This document shows positions 51,009 to 59,276 of a stretch of 64,000 nucleotides of DNA, piece by piece (the first letter of the stretch is position 1; each line of letters starts with the position of its first letter). The stretch is from Bordetella parapertussis (lineage in GTDB: Bacteria > Pseudomonadota > Gammaproteobacteria > Burkholderiales > Burkholderiaceae_B). The translations under genes and the position numbers were made by a program. The notes under the pieces were generated by a model, which saw only the letters and a program-made list of their open reading frames with translations, ran no database searches and had not been told where the DNA came from. The stretch covers positions 112,103 through 176,102 of the forward strand of contig CAMDFD010000005.1 of NCBI GenBank assembly GCA_945897365.1, written 5' to 3'.

Positions 51009-51974
51009 ATGAAAAGAATTCTCAAGTCGTTGGTTTTAGGTGCCTGTATTGTGGGAACGAGCTTTGGCGCGCTCGCGCAGGGCTATCCCAACAAGCCTAT
51101 TCGTATGATCGTGCCGTTTCCTCCAGCGGGGGCCGCTGATCAGACCGCGCGTATCGTGATGAAGGCCTTGTCAGAAAACTTGGGTCAAACCATCATTATC
51201 GATAACCGTGCGGGCGCGGATGGCGCAATTGCGGGCTTGGCTGCGATGAATGCTGCACCTGACGGCTATACGCTGTTGTTCGCAACCACGACCGGCTTGA
51301 ATGGCGCACCGACCATGCGCAAAGTCCCGCCTTATGATCCTCTGACTGCGTTCACACCGATTTCTATGGTTGGTAAATTTGGTTTTTTCATGTTTGTAAA
51401 CGCGAATGTTCCCGCCAAGAACATGAAAGAGTTGATCGCCTACGCCCAAGCCAATCCAGGCAAGCTCAACTATGGCAGTGGTAATGGCACGAGTATTTTG
51501 ACGACAGCGCAATTCGCTCAGGAATCCAAGCTCAATATGGTGCATGTTCCTTACAAAGGCGATGCACCTGCGACCGCCGATCTGATTGCGGGTCGTATTC
51601 AAGTTTTGCTTGCGACGCCTGGAAATGCATTACAAATGGTGCAAGAAGGGCGTCTGCGAGTGCTGATGGCCTTGTTGCCTCAGCGCAGCCCGCTAGTACC
51701 TGAGGTGCCGACTGCCGGTGAGTTGGGTATCAAGGGTATGACCATTATTCCTTGGGCCGGATTGTTCGGACCTGCAGGTTTGCCTAAGGATGTCGTGGAT
51801 CGTGTAGCCAAGGCCATGAAAGAAGTTTCAGGACGCAAAGATGTGCGCGATCAACTCGCCAAAATTGCCTTTGAATTACAGAGCTCCACGCCCGCAGAGA
51901 TGGGAGCGTTCAACAAATCACAACTTGAGATTTGGAAGAAAACAGCCGATGCGATCAATCTAGAGCGCAATTGA
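51009..51974 (+). CDS. Bug/TctC family periplasmic solute-binding protein
   Basis: 321 residues. The signal peptide is 1-23 (LVLGACIVGTSFGALA), mature QGYPNKPIRMIVPFPPAGAADQ. Family motifs are IDNRAGADGAIAGLAA, APDGYTLLFAT, GSGNGTSILTTAQFA and AGLFGPAGLPKDVVDRV. ATG 51009 has GAGG upstream. It is the second receptor gene in the unit TctC, TctAB, TctC and could provide an alternative ligand specificity for the same permease. The hydrolase gene starts 1 nt after its stop. Confidence 0.9.
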   Translation: MKRILKSLVLGACIVGTSFGALAQGYPNKPIRMIVPFPPAGAADQTARIVMKALSENLGQTIIIDNRAGADGAIAGLAAMNAAPDGYTLLFATTTGLNGAPTMRKVPPYDPLTAFTPISMVGKFGFFMFVNANVPAKNMKELIAYAQANPGKLNYGSGNGTSILTTAQFAQESKLNMVHVPYKGDAPATADLIAGRIQVLLATPGNALQMVQEGRLRVLMALLPQRSPLVPEVPTAGELGIKGMTIIPWAGLFGPAGLPKDVVDRVAKAMKEVSGRKDVRDQLAKIAFELQSSTPAEMGAFNKSQLEIWKKTADAINLERN

Positions 51975-51975
51975 A

Positions 51976-53094
51976 ATGTTGCCCGATGGCATCCGCTCTA
52001 GGCTGATTCAAGAGGTCAATGGCATCACTCTGCACATCTTGGAGGCCGGGTTTGACGTACCCGGTCGTCCATTGATGGTCCTGCTCCATGGTTTTCCCGA
52101 GCTTGCCTATAGCTGGCGAAAGGTGATGTTGCCGCTCGCCCAACAGGGCTATCACGTTGTCGCTCCTGATGTACGTGGCTATGGACGCAGTGGTGGGGTG
52201 GGTGTCTCCTATCACGATGATTTACGCCCTTTTAGTACTTTAAATAAAGTGCATGATGTGTTGGCGCTTGTGGCCGCGTTGGGCTATCGCAGCGTTGCGG
52301 CCGTGATCGGGCATGATCAAGGCTCACCTCTTGCTGGCTGGTGCGCCTTGATGCGTCCGGATGTCTTTAGGTCGGTTGTGATGATGAGTTCGCCTTTTCG
52401 GGGCGGTCCAGTAGCGCTTCCTTTTAACACCGCAAACGAGGTGGTGAAACCGGTCTTGCCGAGTCGAATCGACGAAGAGCTCAAACTACTCGATCCACCC
52501 AGAAAATATTACATGCGGTATTACGCGACCGAGCTTGCCAACGAAAATATTTGGCATCCAAAACAAGGTTTGCATGATTTTTTACGCGCCTACTATCACA
52601 TGAAGAGCGCGGACTGGGCGCCTAATCAACCTGTGCGTCTCACGGGCTTGACCGCCAGCGAATGGGAAAAATTGCCACGATACTACGTCATGGATTTGGA
52701 TCAAGGCATGGCTGAGTCAGTCGCACCCGATATGCCATCGGCGCAGGAAATCGCGGCATGCGCCTGGCTCACCGAGCCTGAGTTAAAGTTTTATGTCGAT
52801 GAGTACGCACGCACCGGTTTTCAAGGTGGCTTGCAAGGTTATCGGACCAATCCGGGCGATAAGGATCTCGCCGTCTTTGCAGGAAAAACAATCGATGTGC
52901 CCTCGATGTTTATCGGTGGGCTTCAGGATTGGGGTGTCTATCAAACCCCGGGTGGTCTTGAGCGTGTCGAGGGCTCTCTGACCACGCGTTATCAAGGAAC
53001 CTTTCTGGTAGAGGGCGCAGGTCACTGGGTCCAACAAGAACAGCCAGAAAAAGTCAGTCAATTGTTACTAAATTTTGTCACGAGAAATACGTAA
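51976..53094 (+). CDS. Alpha/beta hydrolase, epoxide-hydrolase-like
   Basis: 372 residues. HGFPELAYSWRKVMLPLAQQGYHVVAPDVRGYGRS is the standard oxyanion-region opening (seen here as HGFPELAYSW). The nucleophile elbow GHDQGSPLAGW carries Asp, as in epoxide and haloalkane dehalogenase-type hydrolases, and the catalytic His is in EGAGHWVQQEQPEKV. The cap domain about 150-290 is long. It forms a covalent ester intermediate through Asp. It starts immediately after the second TctC stop, hence presumably acts on the imported compound or a product of it. Confidence 0.85.
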   Translation: MLPDGIRSRLIQEVNGITLHILEAGFDVPGRPLMVLLHGFPELAYSWRKVMLPLAQQGYHVVAPDVRGYGRSGGVGVSYHDDLRPFSTLNKVHDVLALVAALGYRSVAAVIGHDQGSPLAGWCALMRPDVFRSVVMMSSPFRGGPVALPFNTANEVVKPVLPSRIDEELKLLDPPRKYYMRYYATELANENIWHPKQGLHDFLRAYYHMKSADWAPNQPVRLTGLTASEWEKLPRYYVMDLDQGMAESVAPDMPSAQEIAACAWLTEPELKFYVDEYARTGFQGGLQGYRTNPGDKDLAVFAGKTIDVPSMFIGGLQDWGVYQTPGGLERVEGSLTTRYQGTFLVEGAGHWVQQEQPEKVSQLLLNFVTRNT

Positions 53095-53163
53095 TGTTGA
53101 GGTAGGATAAGCTTTGTTACCGGACGCTGTCGTTCGGTTGCCCCTCTTTGTGGAGCCCCTCAC

Positions 53164-54591
53164 ATGAGTATCACCACTCTTGACTCAGACAATACGCGTT
53201 CAGAGCATGATTTGCTTGGCAATCGTGATGTACCTTTTCACGCGTATTACGGTGTGCACACCTTGCGTGCGATTGAAAATTTCCCGATTACAGGCTTACC
53301 GATCTCGCACTATCCGGATTTGGTGCGTGCACTCGCTGAAATCAAAATCGCTGCAGCATTGACGAATCAAGAACTGGGGATGCTGGACGCAAAAAAATGC
53401 GAGGCAATTGTGGCGGCTGCCCAAGAAATCCTTCAGGGAAATCTTCACGAGCAATTTGTCGTGGATTTGATTCAGGGCGGCGCAGGGACGTCGACCAATA
53501 TGAACGCCAACGAAGTGATTGCCAACCGCGCCTTGGAATTATTGGGACACCAGCGCGGACAATACGAGTTTTTGCATCCTAATGAAGACGTCAATATGAG
53601 TCAGTCGACTAATGATGTCTATCCAACTTCCCTCAAGCTCGCCACCTACCGAGGTTGTCAACGTTTACTCACGAGAATGTTGAGCTTGCAAGAAGCCTTC
53701 GAGCTTAAAGCCGAAGAATTTAAAGATATCATCAAGGTCGGTCGTACACAATTACAGGATGCCGTCCCAATGACCTTGGGGCAAGAGTTTCGGACCTATG
53801 CGGTGATGTTGGGCGAGGACGTGTTGAGATTGCGTGAGGCCTTGCCCCTGATTTGCGAAATCAATTTGGGTGCTACGGCGATCGGAACCGGTATTAATAC
53901 ACATCCGGCGTATGCTCAAAAAGTGAGAGACCATTTGGTGAACATCACGGCAGTGCCTCTTGAAACGGCTCCCAACCTCATCGAGGCAACGCAAGATTGT
54001 GGCGCTTTTGTTCAAATGTCAGGGATACTCAAGCGGATTGCTGTCAAGATTTCCAAGATCTGTCATGACCTGCGGTTGTTGTCGAGCGGACCACGCGCGG
54101 GGATTGGTGAAATTAATCTACCGGCGGTTCAGGCGGGTTCGAGCATCATGCCGGGTAAAGTCAATCCCGTCATCCCCGAGGTGGTCAATCAGGTCGCCTA
54201 CGAGGTGATCGGCAATGATGTCACGATCAGTTTTGCAGCCGAGGCGGGTCAGTTGCAACTCAATGCCTTTGAGCCTGTCATCGCGTACTCGATGTTTCGC
54301 AGTGTCACGCACTTAACGAATGCTTTTCATACTCTCGAGCACAAGTGTGTACGCGGGATTACTGCCAATGAATCGAGGATTAAAGAGTTGTTTGACCGAT
54401 CGATTGTCTTGGTCACGGCCTTGAATCCCTACATCGGCTATCAGCATGCGACCGAAGTCGCACAAGAAGCGCTCCTGACGGGTAAGCGTGTCTACGATAT
54501 TGTGTTGGAGCGTGGATTGCTAACCGCTGAAAAGCTCGATGATATTTTGAAACCGGAGTCGATGACGACGCCGAGATTGCCGTTACGCTGA
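53164..54591 (+). CDS. Aspartate ammonia-lyase (fumarase/aspartase family)
   Basis: 475 residues. The family signature loop is GSSIMPGKVNPVIPE, with other conserved parts NEDVNMSQSTNDVYPTSLK and GRTQLQDAVPMTLGQEF. Length and RSEHDLLGNRDVPFHAYYGVHTLRA-type start (here EHDLLGNRDVPFHAYYGVH) match aspartases, which release ammonia from L-aspartate to fumarate. Class II fumarases have a different opening. It follows the hydrolase gene by 69 nt and may share the carboxylate-transport operon. Related lyases for other amino-dicarboxylates cannot be excluded. Confidence 0.85.
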   Translation: MSITTLDSDNTRSEHDLLGNRDVPFHAYYGVHTLRAIENFPITGLPISHYPDLVRALAEIKIAAALTNQELGMLDAKKCEAIVAAAQEILQGNLHEQFVVDLIQGGAGTSTNMNANEVIANRALELLGHQRGQYEFLHPNEDVNMSQSTNDVYPTSLKLATYRGCQRLLTRMLSLQEAFELKAEEFKDIIKVGRTQLQDAVPMTLGQEFRTYAVMLGEDVLRLREALPLICEINLGATAIGTGINTHPAYAQKVRDHLVNITAVPLETAPNLIEATQDCGAFVQMSGILKRIAVKISKICHDLRLLSSGPRAGIGEINLPAVQAGSSIMPGKVNPVIPEVVNQVAYEVIGNDVTISFAAEAGQLQLNAFEPVIAYSMFRSVTHLTNAFHTLEHKCVRGITANESRIKELFDRSIVLVTALNPYIGYQHATEVAQEALLTGKRVYDIVLERGLLTAEKLDDILKPESMTTPRLPLR

Positions 54592-54593
54592 GT

Positions 54594-55004
54594 TTATTTT
54601 TCTCTCAGTACGCAGCGATCACCGCTCGCTTTACGTTCAACCATGACAGAGTACAGTTGAGGCAGGGTGGGCTTTAACTGATTTCTGATAAAGCCACAGA
54701 GATTTTCAAGTGTTGCCGGACCGAGGTGCTCAATCTCATCCAAAAAGCGATGATCTAGCAGTTCTCTAACGCGTGCGACTTGTTGTCGCAGGTAGCCCAG
54801 ATCTACCAGCATGCCTGTTTTGGGGTCGGCATAGCCCGAGACCGTGACCTCGGCCTCGTAGGTGTGGCCGTGTATGCGCAGACTACCTTCAGTTTCGATG
54901 GTTCTGCGTAGCGTGTGTGCGGCTTCAAAATAAAAGCGCTGCGAGAGCTCGTACCTAGGGGTGTCTACGTTAGGGTTGTTGTCTTGGGGCTGGGTTACGC
55001 TCAT
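54594..55004 (-). CDS. queD: QueD-like 6-carboxytetrahydropterin synthase homologue lacking the usual catalytic Cys
   Basis: 136 residues of the PTPS/QueD tunnelling fold. Zinc-binding histidines are H30 in FYFEAAHTL and H45/H47 in IHGHTYEAEV. In E. coli QueD the catalytic Cys lies four residues before the first His of HGH; here that position is S41 (GSLRIHGH). ATG 55004 overlaps the queE stop (TGATG), so the two are coupled. Context argues for a role in 7-deazaguanine (queuosine) synthesis, converting dihydroneopterin triphosphate to 6-carboxytetrahydropterin, but the altered site makes activity uncertain from sequence alone. Confidence 0.8.
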   Translation of the reverse strand: MSVTQPQDNNPNVDTPRYELSQRFYFEAAHTLRRTIETEGSLRIHGHTYEAEVTVSGYADPKTGMLVDLGYLRQQVARVRELLDHRFLDEIEHLGPATLENLCGFIRNQLKPTLPQLYSVMVERKASGDRCVLREK

Positions 55005-55636
55005 CAACGAATCTCTAAAACTTTGTGTGTTTGCACGGATAGGCGCCAGGACGGATGGCTCTGGCAATAGGCAATCGCGGCGCGTGTGTGGGCCAGCCGA
55101 TCTGGACCATCCATTGCCTGGAGCAGATAGTATTCAAAGCGGCTGGGACCCAAGTCATCGGGCATAAGTGTGGGTTGAGGAAAGACCAGCTTGAGCTCAT
55201 GTCCTTCGCGCTGGACCCAAGGGGCACCGGCTTTTGGGCTCACACAAATCCAGTCGATGCCTTTAGGGACCTCTAGTGTGCCATTGGTTTCGATGGCAAT
55301 TTCAAAGCCTTGGGCATGCAGTGCTTCGATTAAGTCCAGATCGACTTGCAGGAGGGGCTCGCCTCCAGTGAGTACGACATAGCGGTGAGCGTGGCCGGCA
55401 GGCCAGAGCGCGGCGATCTGTTGGGCGAGCGCGTGTGCGTCTTGAAACTTACCGCCAAGCGTACCGTCTGTGCCGACAAAGTCTGTATCGCAAAACTTGC
55501 AGACGGCGTTCGCACGGTCTTCTTCGCGTCCGGTCCAGAGATTACAGCCGGTGAAACGACAAAAAACCGCAGGCCGTCCGGCGCGCAGTCCTTCGCCTTG
55601 CAGCGTATAAAAAATTTCTTTGACGCTATAGATCAT
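55004..55636 (-). CDS. queE: 7-carboxy-7-deazaguanine synthase (radical SAM)
   Basis: 210 residues. The radical SAM cluster is C31-x14-C46-x2-C49, the expanded spacing seen in Burkholderia-type QueE rather than the usual CxxxCxxC. YSVKEIFYTLQGEGLRAG and VLTGGEPLLQVD are QueE signatures. It converts 6-carboxytetrahydropterin to 7-carboxy-7-deazaguanine using SAM and Mg2+. It is followed by the QueD homologue with overlapping stop/start. The other queuosine genes (queC, queF) are not in the window. Confidence 0.93.
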   Translation of the reverse strand: MIYSVKEIFYTLQGEGLRAGRPAVFCRFTGCNLWTGREEDRANAVCKFCDTDFVGTDGTLGGKFQDAHALAQQIAALWPAGHAHRYVVLTGGEPLLQVDLDLIEALHAQGFEIAIETNGTLEVPKGIDWICVSPKAGAPWVQREGHELKLVFPQPTLMPDDLGPSRFEYYLLQAMDGPDRLAHTRAAIAYCQSHPSWRLSVQTHKVLEIR

Positions 55637-55803
55637 CGATTTTAATGCTTAAAAAAACTCAATCCCGGCATTGTAATCGCAGCGCCGATAGTCGCTGAAT
55701 TGACCGGACAGGCAGTGCATTTAATGTAATCTGCGATGTGTATAGTCTCTGTTCCTATGTTGGCATCCTCCCTTCGAGATGTCTGTCGCTAAGAGGTCAT
55801 GTT

Positions 55804-56811
55804 TTGGGCTTGTTTGAGCGTTTTTTGACCGTTTGGGTCGGTTTGGGTATTTTGGCAGGTGTGGGGCTCGGTTTATGGGTCCCAGACGCTTTCACCGTGA
55901 TTGCGGGGCTGGAGTTTGCGCATGTCAACCTCGTCGTCGCGGTTCTGATCTGGATCATGATTTATCCCATGATGATTCAGATCGACTGGTCGTCGATCAA
56001 ACAAGTCGGTCAAAAGCCCCGCGGGCTGTTGTTGACCTTGGTGGTCAACTGGCTGATCAAGCCTTTCACGATGGCCGCGCTCGGGGTCTTGTTTTTCGAG
56101 TATATCTTTGCACCCTGGGTTGATCCGCAGACCGCGAGCGAGTACATCGCCGGCATGATCTTGCTGGGTGTGGCGCCCTGCACAGCAATGGTGTTTGTCT
56201 GGAGTCAGTTGGTCAAAGGCGATGCGAGTTATACCTTGGTGCAGGTTTCGGTCAATGACCTCGTGATGGTGTTCGCGTTTGCTCCAATCGCGGCGTTTTT
56301 GCTGGGTGTTACGTCTTTGACTGTTCCCTGGGAAACCTTGTTGCTTTCGACGCTGTTGTATGTGGTGTTGCCCTTGATCGCAGGGGTGCTGACGCGCGAG
56401 TTGTTGATGCGCAAGTCGCCTACAGCGGTCGTGGGCTTTGTGGCGGCGCTCAAACCTTGGTCGATTGTGGGGTTGATCGCGACCGTTGTGCTGTTATTTG
56501 GCTTTCAAGCCAATACGATCGTGGCGCAACCGCTTGTAATTGGCATGATTGCTATCCCCTTGATTTTGCAGACTTATGGCATTTTTGCGCTGAGCTGGCT
56601 GGGTGCGCGTTGGCTCAAACTGCCTAAAAATATTGCCGGACCAGCCTGTTTGATCGGGACTTCTAATTTCTTTGAGTTGGCCGTTGCGGTTGCGATTTCT
56701 TTGTTTGGCTTGAACTCGGGCGCAGCTTTGGCAACGGTAGTGGGGGTACTAGTTGAGGTGCCGGTGATGCTATCACTCGTGTGGCTGATTAACCGAAGTC
56801 GACTAGCTTGA
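55804..56811 (+). CDS. ACR3-family arsenite efflux permease
   Basis: 335 residues from a TTG start (AGAGG 7 nt upstream) that restores the family opening MGLFERFLTVWVGLGILAG; the GTG at 55738 would add an unlikely leader. About ten membrane helices. The conserved Cys is in GVAPCTAMVFVWSQLVKGD, and the second half-site in GPACLIGTSNFFELAVAVAI. Exports As(III)/antimonite using the proton motive force. No arsR or arsC adjoins. Its end overlaps the convergent DMT gene by 9 nt. The ArsJ-GAPDH pair lies about 2.4 kb downstream. Confidence 0.88.
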   Translation: MGLFERFLTVWVGLGILAGVGLGLWVPDAFTVIAGLEFAHVNLVVAVLIWIMIYPMMIQIDWSSIKQVGQKPRGLLLTLVVNWLIKPFTMAALGVLFFEYIFAPWVDPQTASEYIAGMILLGVAPCTAMVFVWSQLVKGDASYTLVQVSVNDLVMVFAFAPIAAFLLGVTSLTVPWETLLLSTLLYVVLPLIAGVLTRELLMRKSPTAVVGFVAALKPWSIVGLIATVVLLFGFQANTIVAQPLVIGMIAIPLILQTYGIFALSWLGARWLKLPKNIAGPACLIGTSNFFELAVAVAISLFGLNSGAALATVVGVLVEVPVMLSLVWLINRSRLA

Positions 56812-57684
56812 TCGTCTTGTGCGTTTAGGGAATAAACCGTTGGTGAGCGTCAGACCCGTAAAAATGAGTGCTACTCCAAACAATGTGTGTAGCCCGAAGT
56901 GCTCGTTCATGAGTGTCCAACCCCAGAAAAGTCCGACCACCGGAACGAGGTAAGACACCGTCATGGCGCGTGCGGGTCCAATCTGCTGGATCAAGCGGTA
57001 GTACAGCACATACGCCACGGCCGAGCAGATCACAGCGAGTACCAAGGCTGCTCCCCAGGCTGTTCCGCTCACTGGTTCGGTTGGCCACCAGTACCACGCC
57101 AGAGGCAAGAGCAGGACACCGCTCGTGAGTGAGGAGCCCGTGGCATTCACAAAGGGGCTAAACGAAGAGAGGTGTTTTTTGGCATAGCAGGCAGACAAGG
57201 CATAGCAGACAGGTCCAAAGATGGCGGCAGTGAGTGCCAGGGTGGAGTGGCTCAGCGCCAGTTCGAACCGCTCCCAGACTAGAAATGTGATCCCGATGAG
57301 TCCGATCAGCAAGCCCAACACGCTCGTCATAGTCAAACGAATACCCAACCATAGCCAGGCCACGAGTGCTCCCCACAAAGGGGTCACCGCATTAATGACC
57401 GAGATCGTGCCCGAAGGGAGATGGAGCGCGGCGTAGGCCGAGAGCATGTAGGGCAGGCTGGAGTCTAAAAGGCCAAGCGGGACGAAATTTTTCCATTGTC
57501 GAAGCAGCATCCAGATTTCGCCTCTAAAAAAAAGCACGAGCAGAAGAACCATTCCGGCCAGCATGGTTCTCAAAAAGATCAAGGCTGCGGGTCCAAATTC
57601 GGCGACGCCGATTTGAATCAATAGAAAAGAGCTGCCCCATAAAAAGGACAATAATAAAAGCTCGAAAACGCTATGAGGACGCAT
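56803..57684 (-). CDS. DMT superfamily (EamA) transporter
   Basis: 293 residues with ten membrane helices as two EamA repeats. The first begins ELLLLSFLWGSSFLLIQIGV with FLRTMLAGMVLLLVLFF and the conserved PSGTISVINAVTPLWGALVAWLWLG; the second starts about residue 150. Family members export amino acids, metabolites or drugs; substrate unknown. ATG 57684 was preferred to an upstream frame start at 57732 because it directly precedes the first helix. Divergent from the glycosyltransferase gene. Confidence 0.88.
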   Translation of the reverse strand: MRPHSVFELLLLSFLWGSSFLLIQIGVAEFGPAALIFLRTMLAGMVLLLVLFFRGEIWMLLRQWKNFVPLGLLDSSLPYMLSAYAALHLPSGTISVINAVTPLWGALVAWLWLGIRLTMTSVLGLLIGLIGITFLVWERFELALSHSTLALTAAIFGPVCYALSACYAKKHLSSFSPFVNATGSSLTSGVLLLPLAWYWWPTEPVSGTAWGAALVLAVICSAVAYVLYYRLIQQIGPARAMTVSYLVPVVGLFWGWTLMNEHFGLHTLFGVALIFTGLTLTNGLFPKRTRRSS

Positions 57685-57776
57685 GCGACATAGTATCCGC
57701 TTAAAATGATCTGATTCACTTAAACACCGCACTTGAGTGTGGCAACGTCTTGCTTGACGTTTCTTTTCTGTTGGCT

Positions 57777-59276
57777 ATGACATACCGAAACTTACTCTGG
57801 TTTATTTTTGCTGCCGCTCTCGTACGGTTGTTGCTGCTGGGCTTTTCGCCTTTGATGGATACGACCGAAGCGCGCTATGGTGAAATTTCGCGTCTGATGG
57901 CGGAGCTCAACGATTGGGTGACCCCCTGGTTTACTTACGACGTGCCGTTTTGGGGCAAGCCACCTCTGGCGTTCTGGATGTCGGCCTTGAGCTTCAAGCT
58001 TTTCGGTATCAATGAATTCGCCGCACGTTTTCCGCATTGGCTGGCGGGGATGATCGTGCTTTGGATCCTTTGGGGGATGCGACCCCGGAGTGGTTCGACG
58101 GGAGCGACGTATGCGATCGCGTTGCTGCTCGGCTCGGTGATGTTCTTTTTGGCTTCGGGCATGGTGATGATGGACATGGCCTTGGTGGTTGGAACCACAT
58201 TGGCGATGCGGGGCTTCTGGAATGGCTTGCATGGTGATCTCGCGCGGCGGGGATCGGAGCGCTGGCTGCTGTTTATAGGCCTAGGGATTGCTTTGCTCGC
58301 AAAGGGTCCGGTGGGCGTGGTGTTGACAGGCCTGCCTTGCGGAGTCTGGGCTTTGGTGTCTGGCAACTTACGCACGATCTGGCGCGATTTGCCCTGGCTT
58401 CGTGGTGTGCTGCTGACGCTTGCGATTGCTTTGCCCTGGTATGTCATCGCCGAGTTACGCTCACCTGGTTTTCTTAATTACTTTATCGTGGGCGAGCATT
58501 TTCATCGTTTTGTGAGCCCGGGCTGGGAAGGCGATCTTTACGGCACGGCGCACAAGTATCCCTACGGCACGATTTGGTTGTTCATGATGGCCGATGTATT
58601 ACCCTGGACGATTCTGTTTCCGATTGTGGCCTGGCAGACGCGTGGTGCGCGTGCCGAGGTGGCCTCCTATGCACAAGACGCAACTTCCGCCTCCTGGCGG
58701 AATTATTTGCTTTTGTGGGCTTTCATGCCCGCAGTCTTTTTCACCATGTCGGGTAATATTATCTGGCCCTATGTTATGCCGGGTATGCCCGCGCTGGCCT
58801 TACTAGTGGGGGGCTGGCTTGCCAGCCGTGCTAAGCAAAATCTCGTTCGCATCAATCTTGCAGTGGGGTTGACCATCACCATGGTGTTGGCGGTCGGCTT
58901 TAATGTCAGCATGCCTTTTACAGGGCGTAGCAATGATCTCGCCGCCAAGACCTTGCTTGAGGATTATCGCTCTAGAGACCCTAAAGGACTACCCTTGATT
59001 TATCTGGGATACCGTCCGTTTTCCGCCGCATTTTACAGTCAGGGAAAAGCTCAGCTTGAAAAGACGCCGGAAGCTTTGATCAAACGACTCGACAAGGTGC
59101 CGGCGTATGTGGCGATCCGGACCTCAGATCTAGGCAGTATGCCCCCTGCGCTGATGGGAGGGCTAGAGCGATTGAGTGCGCAAGGCTACTTTACGCTGTT
59201 TCTCAAGAAGGACGCGTATGCGGCGGTGCCAGGGGTTTTACCAGCGGCAACGCCAACGTCACCAGCCAACAAATAA
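57777..59276 (+). CDS. Family 39-type (ArnT-like) membrane glycosyltransferase
   Basis: 499 residues, about 10-12 membrane helices. The first periplasmic loop contains LMDTTEARYGEISRLMAE with the catalytic-type acidic residues (D-x-x-E-x-R), then VPFWGKPPLAFWMSALSFKLFG, both typical of ArnT/PMT-like transferases that move a sugar from polyprenyl phosphate to lipid A or another envelope acceptor. The C-terminal soluble part is short. ATG 57777 chosen; a TTG at 57750 is in frame. The last 74 bp overlap the 3' end of the convergent arsJ-like gene. Confidence 0.85.
   Translation: MTYRNLLWFIFAAALVRLLLLGFSPLMDTTEARYGEISRLMAELNDWVTPWFTYDVPFWGKPPLAFWMSALSFKLFGINEFAARFPHWLAGMIVLWILWGMRPRSGSTGATYAIALLLGSVMFFLASGMVMMDMALVVGTTLAMRGFWNGLHGDLARRGSERWLLFIGLGIALLAKGPVGVVLTGLPCGVWALVSGNLRTIWRDLPWLRGVLLTLAIALPWYVIAELRSPGFLNYFIVGEHFHRFVSPGWEGDLYGTAHKYPYGTIWLFMMADVLPWTILFPIVAWQTRGARAEVASYAQDATSASWRNYLLLWAFMPAVFFTMSGNIIWPYVMPGMPALALLVGGWLASRAKQNLVRINLAVGLTITMVLAVGFNVSMPFTGRSNDLAAKTLLEDYRSRDPKGLPLIYLGYRPFSAAFYSQGKAQLEKTPEALIKRLDKVPAYVAIRTSDLGSMPPALMGGLERLSAQGYFTLFLKKDAYAAVPGVLPAATPTSPANK

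Noticed and set aside
55637..55803. preQ1 riboswitch upstream of queE
   Set aside because: The upstream leader has a T-rich run but no recognisable preQ1 aptamer pairing pattern.
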